Below the pieces are notes generated by a model. It had not been told where the DNA came from. It saw only the letters and a program-made list of their open reading frames with translations, and searched no databases. From Nocardioides sp. (lineage in GTDB: Bacteria; Actinomycetota; Actinomycetes; Propionibacteriales; Nocardioidaceae), in contig JARICB010000450.1 of NCBI GenBank assembly GCA_029264225.1, positions 1 through 24,978 on the forward strand: a stretch of 24,978 nt of DNA, read 5' to 3'. The position numbers and the translations under genes were made by a program. The first letter of the stretch is position 1. Every line of letters starts with the position of its first letter. Below are positions 8,615 to 17,105 of this stretch, one piece after another.

Positions 8615-8654
8615 GTCTGGTATCCCAGACAGTCAACGTCGTCGCGACGTTGAC
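8615..8654 (+). terminator. Two tandem perfect hairpins between the PLP enzyme gene and the hut operon
   Basis: Hairpin 1 pairs GTCTGG (8615-8620) with CCAGAC (8625-8630) around TATC. Hairpin 2 pairs GTCAACGTCG (8632-8641) with CGACGTTGAC (8645-8654) around TCG; every base of both stems matches. They lie 3 bp after the TAA of the upstream gene and 30 bp before the M20 amidohydrolase start. Termination of the upstream transcript is the simplest reading. The second, a 23-bp palindrome with a 3-bp centre, could equally be a repressor operator for the hut genes. Confidence 0.6.
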
Positions 8655-8684
8655 CCGCAGGCCCGTAGCCGGTGGACTCACCTC

Positions 8685-9878
8685 ATGACGTTCGAGGCGA
8701 TGTGGCGTGACCTGACTCCGGTAGGACGCTCTGCTTCGTCAGGTGGCTACTTCCGTCAGCCCTGGACCTGCGCCGAGTCCGAGTTGCGGGCCTGGTTCGC
8801 CGAGGCCGCCCTGGCCCGTGGTCTCGAGCTCGAGACCGATGCCATGGGTAACCAGGTCGCCTGGTGGCGCCCGGTCGGGGCAACCGGGTCGGCTGTGCTG
8901 ACTGGTTCGCACCTTGACTCCGTTCTCGACGGTGGCGCCTACGACGGCCCGCTCGGCGTCGTGTCCGCGCTTGCCGCGGTGGACGAGATGCGCTCGCGAG
9001 GCGTCGTACCGCTGCGCCCGATCGGCGTCTCGGTCTTTACCGAGGAGGAAGGCTCCCGGTTCGGGCTGGCCTGCCTCGGCTCGCGGCTCGTCACCGGAAC
9101 AACGACCTGGGAATCGGCGCGCGAGCGACAGGACCAGAGCGGGGTCTACCTCAGCGATGCACTGGCCTCCGCCGGTCTCGACCCATCGGCGGGACTGCTG
9201 TCGCTGGCCGACGTCGGTTGCTTCGTCGAACTGCACGTCGAGCAGGGCCGCGACCTTGTCGAGCGTGATGTCGCCGTCGGTCTCGCGAGCCAGATCTGGC
9301 CGCACGGGCGCTACCGGTTCGACTTCGTCGGTGCGGCCAACCACGCTGGGACGACGCGGATGGAAGACCGGCACGACCCGATGCTGACCTATGCGATGAC
9401 AGTGCTGGCCGCCAACAAGCAGGCTCGACTGGCCGGCCAGCGGGCCACCTTCGGCCGACTCGAGGTCGCTCCCAACGCGACCAACGCGGTGCCCTCGCGG
9501 GTCACTGGCTGGCTGGATGCGAGGTGTTCCTCGGACGAGGGCCTGGCCGCGCTGGTCGAGGCGATCACGACCCAAGGAGTCGACCGGGCCGGCCGCGACG
9601 CAACGGTGCTGACAGTGACCCCCGAGTCGGTGTCGAGCGCCGTGCACTTCGACCCCGCGCTGGTGGCCTCGCTCGCGACCCTCGGCGACTGGCCGCAGAT
9701 TCCCACCGCGGCGGGACACGACGCCGGCATCCTCTCGGCCGCGGGGATCCCCACGGCCATGCTGTTCGTTCGGAACCCGACCGGTGTCTCCCACTCGCCG
9801 GCCGAGGCGGCGGAAATGGGCGACTGTCTCGCTGGTGTCGCTGCGCTGGCCGACGTGCTCACGGAGCTGGCGACGTGA
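8685..9878 (+). CDS. M20-family amidohydrolase of the histidine-degradation operon
   Basis: A 397-aa Zn-dependent hydrolase of the allantoate amidohydrolase / N-carbamoyl-L-amino acid hydrolase group. Conserved motifs are GSHLDSVLDGGAYDGPLGV (metal ligands His76, Asp78, Asp87), TEEEGSRFG (Glu120-122), ELHVEQG, GAANHAGTTRMEDRHDP in the lid, and AGHDAG near the end. Its stop overlaps the hutF GTG start (GTGA). From memory, Streptomyces carries the same order of allantoate-amidohydrolase-like gene, hutF and hutI. Since HutF makes N-formylglutamate and no HutG is present here, this enzyme probably removes the formyl group to give glutamate and formate; that is inference from context. The start ATG has a GGTGGA about 8 bases upstream. 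It is the first gene of the operon after the tandem hairpins. Confidence 0.85.
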   Translation: MTFEAMWRDLTPVGRSASSGGYFRQPWTCAESELRAWFAEAALARGLELETDAMGNQVAWWRPVGATGSAVLTGSHLDSVLDGGAYDGPLGVVSALAAVDEMRSRGVVPLRPIGVSVFTEEEGSRFGLACLGSRLVTGTTTWESARERQDQSGVYLSDALASAGLDPSAGLLSLADVGCFVELHVEQGRDLVERDVAVGLASQIWPHGRYRFDFVGAANHAGTTRMEDRHDPMLTYAMTVLAANKQARLAGQRATFGRLEVAPNATNAVPSRVTGWLDARCSSDEGLAALVEAITTQGVDRAGRDATVLTVTPESVSSAVHFDPALVASLATLGDWPQIPTAAGHDAGILSAAGIPTAMLFVRNPTGVSHSPAEAAEMGDCLAGVAALADVLTELAT

Positions 9879-11239
9879 CGACGTACCTCCTCGAACGAGC
9901 ACTGCTGCCCGACGGGTGGCGCGACGAGGTCGAGGTAACGGTCGAGGACGGCCGATTCGTGGAGGTTAGAGACCCGTTCACTAGGTTTGACCCCCAAGCA
10001 TTGGCCGACAACCTAGGGATTCACCGGTCAGCCGGTGAATCTGTGCGGGTCCCCGGCCTCACCATCCCCGGGCTAGCGAATACGCACAGCCACGCCTTCC
10101 ACCGAGCACTGAGGGGACGGACCCAAGCGGGTCAGGGGACGTTCTGGACCTGGCGCGAGCAGATGTACGCCGTCGCCGAGCGGCTCGATCCCGACGGCTA
10201 TCTCGAGCTCGCGACCGCCACCTTCCAGGAGATGGTGGCGGCGGGAATCACCTGCGTCGGCGAGTTCCACTACCTGCACCATGGGCGTGACGGGACGCCG
10301 TATACCGACCCGAACGAGATGGGTGCCGTGCTTGTCGAGGCGGCCCGCGTCGCCGGGCTTCGGATCACCGTGCTCGACACGCTCTACCTCTCCAGCGGTT
10401 TCGGCGCTGCACCGCGCGGTGCGCAGGTGCGGTACGCCGATGGTTCGGCGCTGGCGTGGGCCGAGCGCGTCTCCGCGCTGGTCGCCCCCGAGCACGCGAT
10501 CGTTGCCGGTGCGCTGCACTCCGTCCGGACCCTGCCGAAGGACCCTGCCGAGACGCTCAACCTGCTGGCTGGGTGGGCCGCAGACCGACCGTTCCACGTC
10601 CACCTCTCCGAGCAGGTTGCCGAGAACGAGGGTGCCTTGGCCGCCTACGGCCTGACCCCGACCCGGTTGCTCGCTGCCCACGGGCTCCTTGGCCCGATGA
10701 CCACGGCCGTGCACGCCACACATCTGTGTGATCGCGACATCGCCGAGCTCGGTTCCGCGTCAGCGTTCGTGAGCTTCTGTCCCACCACCGAGCGCGACCT
10801 CGGCGACGGTGTCGGTCCGAGCCGGCGGCTGGCCGACGCGGGGGCACGGTTGACCCTGGGCTCCGACAGCAATGCCGTGATCGACCTCTTCGAGGAGATG
10901 CGTGCCGTTGAGCTCGACGAACGGCTGGTCACCCAACGCCGGGGGCACTGGCGCTCCGCCGACCTGATCGAGGCCGCGACCACGACCGGGCACGCGAGTC
11001 TCGGCTGGCCCGATGCCGGCGCGATCGCGGTCGGTCAGCGCGCCGACCTGGTCACCCTCGACACCACCACGCCGCGCACGGCGGGCACCGGAGCCGACGA
11101 ACACACGGTCGTCTTCGCCGCCGGCGCCGGCGACGTCGTCTCGACCATGATCGAGGGGAGGCTCATCTTCCGGCACGATGATCGAGAAGAGATCGGCCGG
11201 GCACTGTCGCGGGCGATCGGGAAGGTGTGGGCCGAATGA
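9875..11239 (+). CDS. hutF: Formimidoylglutamate deiminase
   Basis: A 454-aa metal-dependent amidohydrolase that deiminates N-formimino-L-glutamate to N-formyl-L-glutamate plus ammonia. I start it at the GTG that overlaps the M20 stop; the open frame continues upstream only inside that gene. Family motifs are [16 protein letters not shown] (metal ligands His71 and His73), [36 protein letters not shown] and [16 protein letters not shown]. Length fits HutF and is longer than guanine deaminase or chlorohydrolase relatives. Residues about 33-57 look like an insertion against other HutF proteins, with codons rare in this genome (AGA, AGG, CTA, ATT, TCA) and two adjacent hairpins. Its stop overlaps hutI by ATGA. 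Confidence 0.93.
   Translation: MTTYLLERALLPDGWRDEVEVTVEDGRFVEVRDPFTRFDPQALADNLGIHRSAGESVRVPGLTIPGLANTHSHAFHRALRGRTQAGQGTFWTWREQMYAVAERLDPDGYLELATATFQEMVAAGITCVGEFHYLHHGRDGTPYTDPNEMGAVLVEAARVAGLRITVLDTLYLSSGFGAAPRGAQVRYADGSALAWAERVSALVAPEHAIVAGALHSVRTLPKDPAETLNLLAGWAADRPFHVHLSEQVAENEGALAAYGLTPTRLLAAHGLLGPMTTAVHATHLCDRDIAELGSASAFVSFCPTTERDLGDGVGPSRRLADAGARLTLGSDSNAVIDLFEEMRAVELDERLVTQRRGHWRSADLIEAATTTGHASLGWPDAGAIAVGQRADLVTLDTTTPRTAGTGADEHTVVFAAGAGDVVSTMIEGRLIFRHDDREEIGRALSRAIGKVWAE
9981..10041 (+). repeat. Palindromic, rare-codon segment inside hutF
   Basis: Two adjacent inverted repeats lie in the coding sequence. CTAGGTT (9981-9987) pairs with AACCTAG (10010-10016), with a small inner stem CCAA/TTGG. 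Then GATTCACCGG (10018-10027) pairs perfectly with CCGGTGAATC (10032-10041) around TCAG. The segment is less GC-rich than its surroundings, uses rare codons, and falls where HutF proteins normally have a short linker. It keeps the reading frame open. Confidence 0.55.
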
Positions 11240-12435
11240 GCATCGTCATCGTCGGGATCGGCGAGCTCACCACCAACGACGCCAGTGCGTCTGTCCCGCG
11301 CAGTCATGACGGACCCATCGGCGAGGACCGGCTCGCGATCATCCGAGACGCTGCGGTCGTGATCGAGGGCAGCACCGTCGCCTGGGTCGGCCCGGCCGCG
11401 AGCGCACCGGCAGCAGATACGGCGTACGACGCGGGTGGGCGCGCCGTCATCCCCGGCTACGTCGACAGCCACAGCCACCTGGTCTTCGCCGGCGACCGTG
11501 GGCCGGAGTTCGCCGCCCGGATGACCGGCGAGCCCTACTCCGCCGGCGGCATCCGCACCACCGTGGCCGCCACCCGTGCAGCCACCGACGAACAGCTCAT
11601 GGCACGCGTAGCCCGGCTCGTGGCCGAGATGCGGGCCCAGGGCACCACCTCACTGGAGATCAAGAGTGGCTACGGACTGACGGTCCACGACGAGGCGCGC
11701 TCGCTGGCCGTGGCCCGACACTTCACCGAAGACACCACCTTCCTCGGCGCCCACGTCGTACCGACCGGCACCACCCCCGAGGACTACGTCGATCTCGTCA
11801 CCGGCCCGATGCTGAGTGCGGCGGCACCTCATGCGCGGTGGATCGACGTCTTCTGCGAGGACGGCGCCTTCGACGTCGACCAGGGACGGGCCATCCTGGC
11901 AGCGGGCGCCGACAATGGGCTGCGAGGTCGCCTGCACGCCAACCAGCTGACCTTCGGCGGGGGCGTGCGACTCGCCGCCGAACTGGGTCTGACGGCCGTC
12001 GACCACTGCACCTACCTGGCCGATGCCGATGTCGGTGCCCTGGCCGACAGTGCCACCATTGCGACGCTGCTGCCCGGCGTCGAGTTCTCCACCCGTCAGC
12101 CCTACCCCGACGCGCGTCGCCTGTTCGATGCTGGCGTGCGGGTCGCGCTCGCCAGCGACTGCAATCCCGGCTCCAGCTTCACCAGTTCGATGGCGTTGTG
12201 CATCGCGCTCGCGGTGCGCGAGATGGGGATGAGCCCGGCCGAGGCGCTGCACGCTGCGACGGCGATGGGCGCGGCCGCCCTGGAGCGTGAGGACGTCGGT
12301 GTCCTTGCGCCGGGCAAGCGGGCCGATCTCGTGCTGCTCGACGCTCCGTCCTACCTCCACCTGGCCTATCGACCCGGCGTCCCGCTCGTGGCTGGCGTCT
12401 GGCAGTCGGGTCGTCCGGTCCACCCCGCCACGTAG
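11236..12435 (+). CDS. hutI: Imidazolonepropionase
   Basis: A 399-aa cytosolic amidohydrolase that opens 4-imidazolone-5-propanoate to N-formimino-L-glutamate, the step before HutF. Recognisable motifs are [16 protein letters not shown] (metal ligands His79 and His81), [37 protein letters not shown] (substrate and metal histidine), TAVDHCTYL and [14 protein letters not shown] (catalytic Asp), followed by the usual [10 protein letters not shown] tail. The start at ATG 11236 is set by the ATGA overlap with hutF; an in-frame GTG at 11227 would add only three residues. It is the last gene of the operon. HutU and HutH are not in the window and must be encoded elsewhere if the pathway is complete. 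Confidence 0.95.
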   Translation: MSIVIVGIGELTTNDASASVPRSHDGPIGEDRLAIIRDAAVVIEGSTVAWVGPAASAPAADTAYDAGGRAVIPGYVDSHSHLVFAGDRGPEFAARMTGEPYSAGGIRTTVAATRAATDEQLMARVARLVAEMRAQGTTSLEIKSGYGLTVHDEARSLAVARHFTEDTTFLGAHVVPTGTTPEDYVDLVTGPMLSAAAPHARWIDVFCEDGAFDVDQGRAILAAGADNGLRGRLHANQLTFGGGVRLAAELGLTAVDHCTYLADADVGALADSATIATLLPGVEFSTRQPYPDARRLFDAGVRVALASDCNPGSSFTSSMALCIALAVREMGMSPAEALHAATAMGAAALEREDVGVLAPGKRADLVLLDAPSYLHLAYRPGVPLVAGVWQSGRPVHPAT

Positions 12436-12446
12436 CGCCCGGAGTG

Positions 12447-12532
12447 CTCTGAGGTAGCCGCCTGCAGTCTCTGAGGTAGCTGGGAACGACCAGATAGGGC
12501 GCCAACCCCATGTGCTGGTCCACCTCAGAGAC
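12447..12532 (+). repeat. Direct and inverted repeats after hutI
   Basis: The 12-mer CTCTGAGGTAGC occurs at 12447-12458 and again at 12469-12480, a 22-bp period. The second copy is also part of a perfect 11-bp inverted repeat: GTCTCTGAGGT (12467-12477) pairs with ACCTCAGAGAC (12522-12532), enclosing a GACCAG/CTGGTC inner stem. It lies 12 bp past the hutI stop and may end that operon or be a binding region for the genes downstream. Confidence 0.5.
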
Positions 12533-12583
12533 CGACTCTTTGAATATCGTCACGATCGTCGGGGCGATATGAGGAGAAGAATC

Positions 12584-12718
12584 GTGTTCGCCATGGACAG
12601 CTGCATCAAGGCCGAGGTCAGCTATCGCGAGGACCGCGTGCGTCGCGACTGGACCCACCGCCGGGTCGTCGCCGAGCAGCACCGCATCGAGAAGGTCGAG
12701 CCCCGCAGGGCGCGTTGA
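12584..12718 (+). CDS. Very small basic protein (44 aa), unknown function
   Basis: The GTG at 12584 is preceded by AGGAG (12572-12576) with ideal 7-nt spacing, and the frame runs 44 codons to a TGA at 12716-12718. Third codon positions are almost all G or C, which supports translation. The peptide starts VFAMDSCIKAEVSYREDRVR and ends EKVEPRRAR; it is rich in Arg, Glu and Val, probably one amphipathic helix, with a single Cys. I do not recognise a family. It sits 72 bp before the LAL regulator start on the same strand and could be co-transcribed with it. A longer in-frame ATG at 12569 exists but lacks a good ribosome site. The antisense frame is also open, so a chance ORF is the alternative. 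Confidence 0.5.
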   Translation: MFAMDSCIKAEVSYREDRVRRDWTHRRVVAEQHRIEKVEPRRAR

Positions 12719-12790
12719 GCCTGACCCCAACAGCGGTCCCGGCCCGAACGAGTGCCCGATATCGGCCGGCTGTCGGTGGGAGACGACACA

Positions 12791-15739
12791 ATGACGGGTA
12801 TGCCCGCCTCGCACAGCACCGCCCTCGTCGGTCGTGAAGCCGAGCTGGTGGAGTTGATCTCCCGGCTCGGTATTCGTGCGTCCGGAGGTCCTGGCGGTGA
12901 GCAGAGCCGGGCCGTGCTGCTCGCGGGTGAGGCTGGGGTGGGCAAGACTCGGCTGCTGACGGAGCTGCGCGACGTCGCGCACGGCCAGGGTTGGCTGGTT
13001 CTCGCCGGTCACTGTCTCGACCTGGCCGACGGCTCACTGCCCTACCTGCCGTTCTCCGAGATCCTCGGGCGCGTTCACAGCGCCCGGCCCGAGGTGGCCG
13101 CGAGTGTGACCGATCGCCACCCCACCCTCGCCCGACTCCAGCCGGGCCGGCGGCTGCGCACCAGCGACGACCACGAGAGCGACCAGTCGCTCGATCGGGG
13201 CAACATGTTCGCCGCCGTGCACGACCTGTTCGAGACTCTCGCCACCACCGGGCCGCTGCTGGTGGTGGTCGAAGACACCCACTGGGCCGATCAGTCGACG
13301 CGCGACCTGTTGAGCTTCCTGTTCTCCCGACCCTTCGCCGGGCCGGTCCGTCTGGTTGTCTCCTACCGCTCCGACGACCTGCACCGCCGTCATCCGTTGC
13401 GACCACAGATCGCTCAATGGGCTCGCCTCAACGGGGTCGACCGGTTGCAGGTCGAGCCGCTGCGAGCCGTCGACGTACGGCGACTGATGGTGAAGCTCCA
13501 CACCGGGCCGCTGACCGAGGCCGACTTCACCGAGATCGTCGACCGGGCAGAGGGAAACGCCTTCTTCGTCGAGGAACTGGTCGGGGCGAGCCGGGCCACC
13601 GGCGGCCAGATCCCGGCCGAGCTCGCCGACGTGTTGTTGGTACGCCTCGACGGGCTCGACGAGACGACGCTGAGCGTGGTCCGGGTCGCGAGCGTAGCCG
13701 GTCGACATGTCTCGCACGACCTGTTGTCGGCCGTGACCCGGCTGACTACCGCCGACCTGGAAAGCGCTCTGCGCACCGCTGTCGAGTCCAACGTGCTGGT
13801 CGCTGCCCGCGAGTCGGCCTACGCCTTCCGGCACGCGCTCCTCGGCGAAGCGGTCTACGACGATCTGTTGCCGGGCGAGCGGGTGCGGTTGCACACCGAG
13901 TTCGTGGAGGCCTTGCAACACGGAACCGTTGCCGGCACCACCGCCGAACTGGCCTTGCATGCCCGCCGGGCTGGCGATCACGAGACGGCGCTGCGGGCAG
14001 CGGTCGAGGCGGGAAACGAGGCCTTCGCCGTCGGGGGGCCGAGTGAGGCCGCCAGCTTGTTCCTGGCGGCGATCGACACCCTGAACACGATGCGGGTGGT
14101 GCCCGACGATGTCGATGAGGGTGCGCTCGTACGACGCTGCGCGGAGGCCTTGATCGCCAGCGGTCGCGCCTCGAAGGCGGTCAAGGTGCTGCGCGCCCAT
14201 CTCGACGCGCTGCCTGCAGATGCGCCCGACCTCGAGCGGGGGCAGATGCTGAGTGCGCTGGCTGCCGCGTTCCTGGTGACCGACACGACGGAGAACGAGG
14301 CAGCGATCGCGGCCGAGGCGGTCGAGTTGTTGGCTGATGCCCCGCCCCGGCTGCTGGCGCGGGCCCTCAACGTCCGGGCTCGCGCTCTCGGGCGATGGAA
14401 CGAGGACGAGGCCCGAGAGACCGCCCTGCGAGCGCTGGCGCTGGCCGATCGTCACAACTTGGTCGCGATCGCTGTCGACGTCGCCGCCACCCTGACCGCG
14501 CTCGAGTCCAGCAACGACCCCGATCGGCTCCGCACGGCCTGGCTCGACGCCGCTGCCAAGGCCCGGGCCGAGGGCGTGCTCGATGCCGAGCTGCGCTCTC
14601 TCTACTTCCTCGGCCGCTTCCACCACGACCGGGGCGAGCTCGACGAGGCGCTCGATGCCTATCGGCAGACGGTGGCCCGTGGCGAGGCGAGCGGCCTGAT
14701 GTGGTCGCCGTTTCCCGCCGAGGCGCGCTTCTACATCGCCTACGTGCTGATCGAGCGCGGTGATCTCGACTCGGCGTGGGACCTCCTTGACGTCTCGGAG
14801 CAGTCGCCGCCTCTGGTCTTCGAGTGGCTCTACTTCGCTCTCCAGACCGAGATCGCCCAGCTGCGCGGCGTGTCGAGGCAGGGGGCTCTGCACAAGCTGC
14901 GGACGCATTGGTCGCGTGACGGACTGATCGCCTTGACGGCCGCCAGCGCTGAGCTCATACAGGCCGAGCAGCGGGGCGATCCCGCCGCAGCCTTGGCGAC
15001 CTACGACCAAGTGGTCGACACCGTCACCTCGCTGTGGCACGAGCGGTTCCAGGCGCGGCTGCGACTCGCCACCGTCGTGATCGGCGTCTTCGCCTCTGCG
15101 GCGACGAAGCAGACCTTTGCGCAACGGGCCGTGGCCGCCGAGTCGGTGACGCGCCTGTTCGAGGACGGTGCCCGCGTCATCGACTTCTACGCCGACTACG
15201 AGACAGCACGCGGGCCGGAGTACCGGGCCTGGGTACGTCGCCGCGAGGCTGAAATCCTGCGCTGGCGCTGGCTCAGCCAGCTCGATGCCCCCTCGGCGCA
15301 GGAGCTGTCGACTGCTTGGCGCGAGGCGGAGCAGGCCTTCGTGACCCATGGCAACGTCTATGAACTGGCCCGGGTCCGGGTTCGGTGCGCTGAGGTGCTG
15401 CGCGCGAGTGGTGACGTCGCCGGAGCCCGGCACTACGGCGACCCGGCCCGGCAGGCGGCCACCGCACTCGGTGCCGGGCCCCTCCTTGCCGAGCTGACCG
15501 CCCTCGGATCCTTACCACCGCCCGCCTCCGGCGCCCGACCCTCCGCGACGCTGACCCCGCGGGAGTCGGAGATCCTGGCCCTGGTCGCCGAGGGGCGCAG
15601 CAACGGTCAGATCGCCAAGCTGCTCTTCATCACCACCAAGACGGTCTCGGTGCACGTCTCCAACATCTTGGGCAAGTTCGGCGCCAGCTCTCGCACCGAG
15701 GCCGCCGCGATCGCTCGCCGTGAAGGTCTGCTCCAGTGA
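12791..15739 (+). CDS. LuxR-family transcriptional regulator with ATPase domain (LAL type)
   Basis: A 982-aa large ATP-binding regulator of the LuxR family. The N-terminal AAA/STAND ATPase starts at ALVGREAELVELI, with Walker A GEAGVGKT (residues 46-53) and Walker B LLVVVEDTHWAD (156-167). The middle (about 370-900) is an Ala/Leu/Glu-rich helical region typical of TPR-like sensor repeats. The C-terminal LuxR helix-turn-helix spans 921-982: LTPRESEILALVAEGRSNGQ, then KTVSVHVSNILGKFGASSRTE. Start: the ATG at 12791 has GGGAG 8 nt upstream and precedes the conserved domain closely; an upstream GTG at 12752 and an ATG at 12800 are alternatives. Targets are not evident. It is followed 13 bp later by the ferredoxin-like gene and is downstream of the hut operon, but no direct link to it is seen. 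Confidence 0.92.
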   Translation: MTGMPASHSTALVGREAELVELISRLGIRASGGPGGEQSRAVLLAGEAGVGKTRLLTELRDVAHGQGWLVLAGHCLDLADGSLPYLPFSEILGRVHSARPEVAASVTDRHPTLARLQPGRRLRTSDDHESDQSLDRGNMFAAVHDLFETLATTGPLLVVVEDTHWADQSTRDLLSFLFSRPFAGPVRLVVSYRSDDLHRRHPLRPQIAQWARLNGVDRLQVEPLRAVDVRRLMVKLHTGPLTEADFTEIVDRAEGNAFFVEELVGASRATGGQIPAELADVLLVRLDGLDETTLSVVRVASVAGRHVSHDLLSAVTRLTTADLESALRTAVESNVLVAARESAYAFRHALLGEAVYDDLLPGERVRLHTEFVEALQHGTVAGTTAELALHARRAGDHETALRAAVEAGNEAFAVGGPSEAASLFLAAIDTLNTMRVVPDDVDEGALVRRCAEALIASGRASKAVKVLRAHLDALPADAPDLERGQMLSALAAAFLVTDTTENEAAIAAEAVELLADAPPRLLARALNVRARALGRWNEDEARETALRALALADRHNLVAIAVDVAATLTALESSNDPDRLRTAWLDAAAKARAEGVLDAELRSLYFLGRFHHDRGELDEALDAYRQTVARGEASGLMWSPFPAEARFYIAYVLIERGDLDSAWDLLDVSEQSPPLVFEWLYFALQTEIAQLRGVSRQGALHKLRTHWSRDGLIALTAASAELIQAEQRGDPAAALATYDQVVDTVTSLWHERFQARLRLATVVIGVFASAATKQTFAQRAVAAESVTRLFEDGARVIDFYADYETARGPEYRAWVRRREAEILRWRWLSQLDAPSAQELSTAWREAEQAFVTHGNVYELARVRVRCAEVLRASGDVAGARHYGDPARQAATALGAGPLLAELTALGSLPPPASGARPSATLTPRESEILALVAEGRSNGQIAKLLFITTKTVSVHVSNILGKFGASSRTEAAAIARREGLLQ

Positions 15740-15752
15740 CGCGACGGGCACA

Positions 15753-16523
15753 ATGACACAGGTGACCGACGATTTCCGCTGTTCCGTGACCAGCGCCGAA
15801 GAGGGTGAGCCGCTCGCCGGCACGGCACCGACCGACGAGGCATTCCTGTTTGTGGAGTACGCCGGCCCCTGGGGAAGCCAAGCGCTCAGCGAGAGCCGAC
15901 TCCCGCAACCGGTGAAGGATCGTCTAGCGGCGCTGCCCGGCACCCGTGTCCAGCTCATCCGTCGCCACGGTGGCGAATCGGGCCCCGGGGTGCGGGTCTT
16001 CCACGCCGTGGCGACCGCCGACGCGTTCACCCTGACGACCACCGTGCTCGACGCCGTCGAGGACCTGATCGATCTCGACCTCGCCGACCTGACGACCCAT
16101 GACGCCAGCCTGTGGCTGGTGTGCACCAACGGCAAACGGGACCGTTGCTGCGCCGTCGTCGGTCGACCCATCACCTCCAAGCTGGCTGATCGCTGGCCGG
16201 GTGAGACGTGGGAGACGACCCACCTTGGCGGACACCGATTCTCCGGCACCCTGCTCGCCCTGCCGAGCGGGCACACCTTGGGCCGGCTCACGAGTGAGAA
16301 CGCTGAGGCTGCCTGCGCCCAGATCGAGGCCGGCACGGTGCCGGTCGAGCTGAGCCGCGGTCGCGCGGGACGCACCCCGGTCGAGCAGGCGCGGGAGTTG
16401 CACCTGCTGAGCGGCGGCAGTTCCGACGTCGACTTCGTCGAGGTGCCCGGCCCGCAGCGTCGGGCGAGTTGCGGCGACCTGAAGTTGAAGGCGACCACCA
16501 TCGTGGAGGCGCGCCCGCGATGA
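15753..16523 (+). CDS. Sucrase/ferredoxin-like family protein
   Basis: A 256-aa protein of the sucrase/ferredoxin-like family (Pfam Suc_Fer-like), a thioredoxin-fold group related to 2Fe-2S ferredoxins whose role is poorly known. The marker segments are WLVCTNGKRDRCCAVVGRP (Cys124, Cys132, Cys133) and TTHLGGHRFSGTLLALP (His157, His161), which supply candidate iron-sulfur or metal ligands. Cys10 in FRCSV is a further conserved-looking cysteine. I start it at ATG 15753, 13 bp after the LAL regulator stop; the open frame also reaches back into that gene. Its TGA overlaps the next ATG (ATGA), so it is co-translated with the MocA-like protein. A redox function is likely but not shown. Confidence 0.85.
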   Translation: MTQVTDDFRCSVTSAEEGEPLAGTAPTDEAFLFVEYAGPWGSQALSESRLPQPVKDRLAALPGTRVQLIRRHGGESGPGVRVFHAVATADAFTLTTTVLDAVEDLIDLDLADLTTHDASLWLVCTNGKRDRCCAVVGRPITSKLADRWPGETWETTHLGGHRFSGTLLALPSGHTLGRLTSENAEAACAQIEAGTVPVELSRGRAGRTPVEQARELHLLSGGSSDVDFVEVPGPQRRASCGDLKLKATTIVEARPR

Positions 16524-17095
16524 CGCGGGTAACCGGTGTGGTGCTGGCCGCCGGTGCGGGTCGGCGCTTCGGTCGCCCCAAGGGGCTCGTCGTCGGCAAC
16601 GACGGCGTCGGCTGGGCCCTGCGTGCTGCCCGCGTGCTCGCAGAAGGAGGTTGCGACGAAGTGGTCGTGGCGGTCGGTGCGAGGGCGGCAGAGGTGCGGG
16701 CCACCCTGCGCAACGAGTTCGAGACCACGACCGTCGATGACTGGGCAGCCGGGCAACACGCGTCGTTGCTGGCCGCCATCGCCCAGGCGCGTAGATCCGG
16801 GGCAGACCTGCTCGCGGTGATGCTGGTCGACCTGCCCGACGTGGGTGACGATGTCGTACGTCGGGTGCTGGCGGCAGCCGACGGCAACCCCCACAGGGTG
16901 CTCTCCCGGGCGACGTACGACGCTGTCCCGGGCCATCCGGTGTTGCTGGGCCGCGACCACTGGGGCGCGATCGAGGCCGAAGCCACCGGCGACCACGGGG
17001 CTCGTGACTACCTGAGGCGCCATCAGGTGCTCGACGTCGAGTGTGGCGACCTCGCCAGCGGTAGAGACGTCGATGAAACCGGGTCGACTGACTAG
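16520..17095 (+). CDS. MocA/MobA-like nucleotidyltransferase
   Basis: A 191-aa NTP-transferase-fold protein. The N-terminal signature VLAAGAGRRFGRPK (residues 8-21) binds the nucleotide. VMLVDLPDVGDDVV carries the metal-binding Asp, and GHPVLLGRDHWGAI is the substrate-loop motif seen in MocA/YgfJ-type enzymes. Relatives attach CMP (or GMP) to molybdenum cofactor; others in this fold act on sugars or coenzyme F420 precursors. The C-terminal CGDLASGRDVDE fits the typical GRDID-like end of the family, so the protein looks complete. Start ATG 16520 is set by the ATGA overlap with the ferredoxin-like gene. A molybdoenzyme link is possible but no molybdoenzyme lies in the window. Confidence 0.8.
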   Translation: MTRVTGVVLAAGAGRRFGRPKGLVVGNDGVGWALRAARVLAEGGCDEVVVAVGARAAEVRATLRNEFETTTVDDWAAGQHASLLAAIAQARRSGADLLAVMLVDLPDVGDDVVRRVLAAADGNPHRVLSRATYDAVPGHPVLLGRDHWGAIEAEATGDHGARDYLRRHQVLDVECGDLASGRDVDETGSTD

Positions 17096-17105
17096 CATCG
17101 CGGGT

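Noticed and set aside
9524..9874. Upstream extension of the hutF frame to an ATG at 9524
   Set aside because: The extension lies wholly inside the M20 amidohydrolase gene and is Arg-rich; the GTG at 9875 gives the normal HutF N-terminus and a GTGA overlap.
12179..13012. 277-codon minus-strand frame spanning hutI, the intergenic repeat and the regulator start
   Set aside because: It overlaps two well-supported genes on the other strand, and its composition outside the small ORF region is that of an antisense shadow.
13034..15433. 799-codon open frame antisense to the LAL regulator
   Set aside because: Long antisense frames are common in such GC-rich DNA. The plus strand has clear Walker and LuxR motifs, and the antisense translation shows no known domain.
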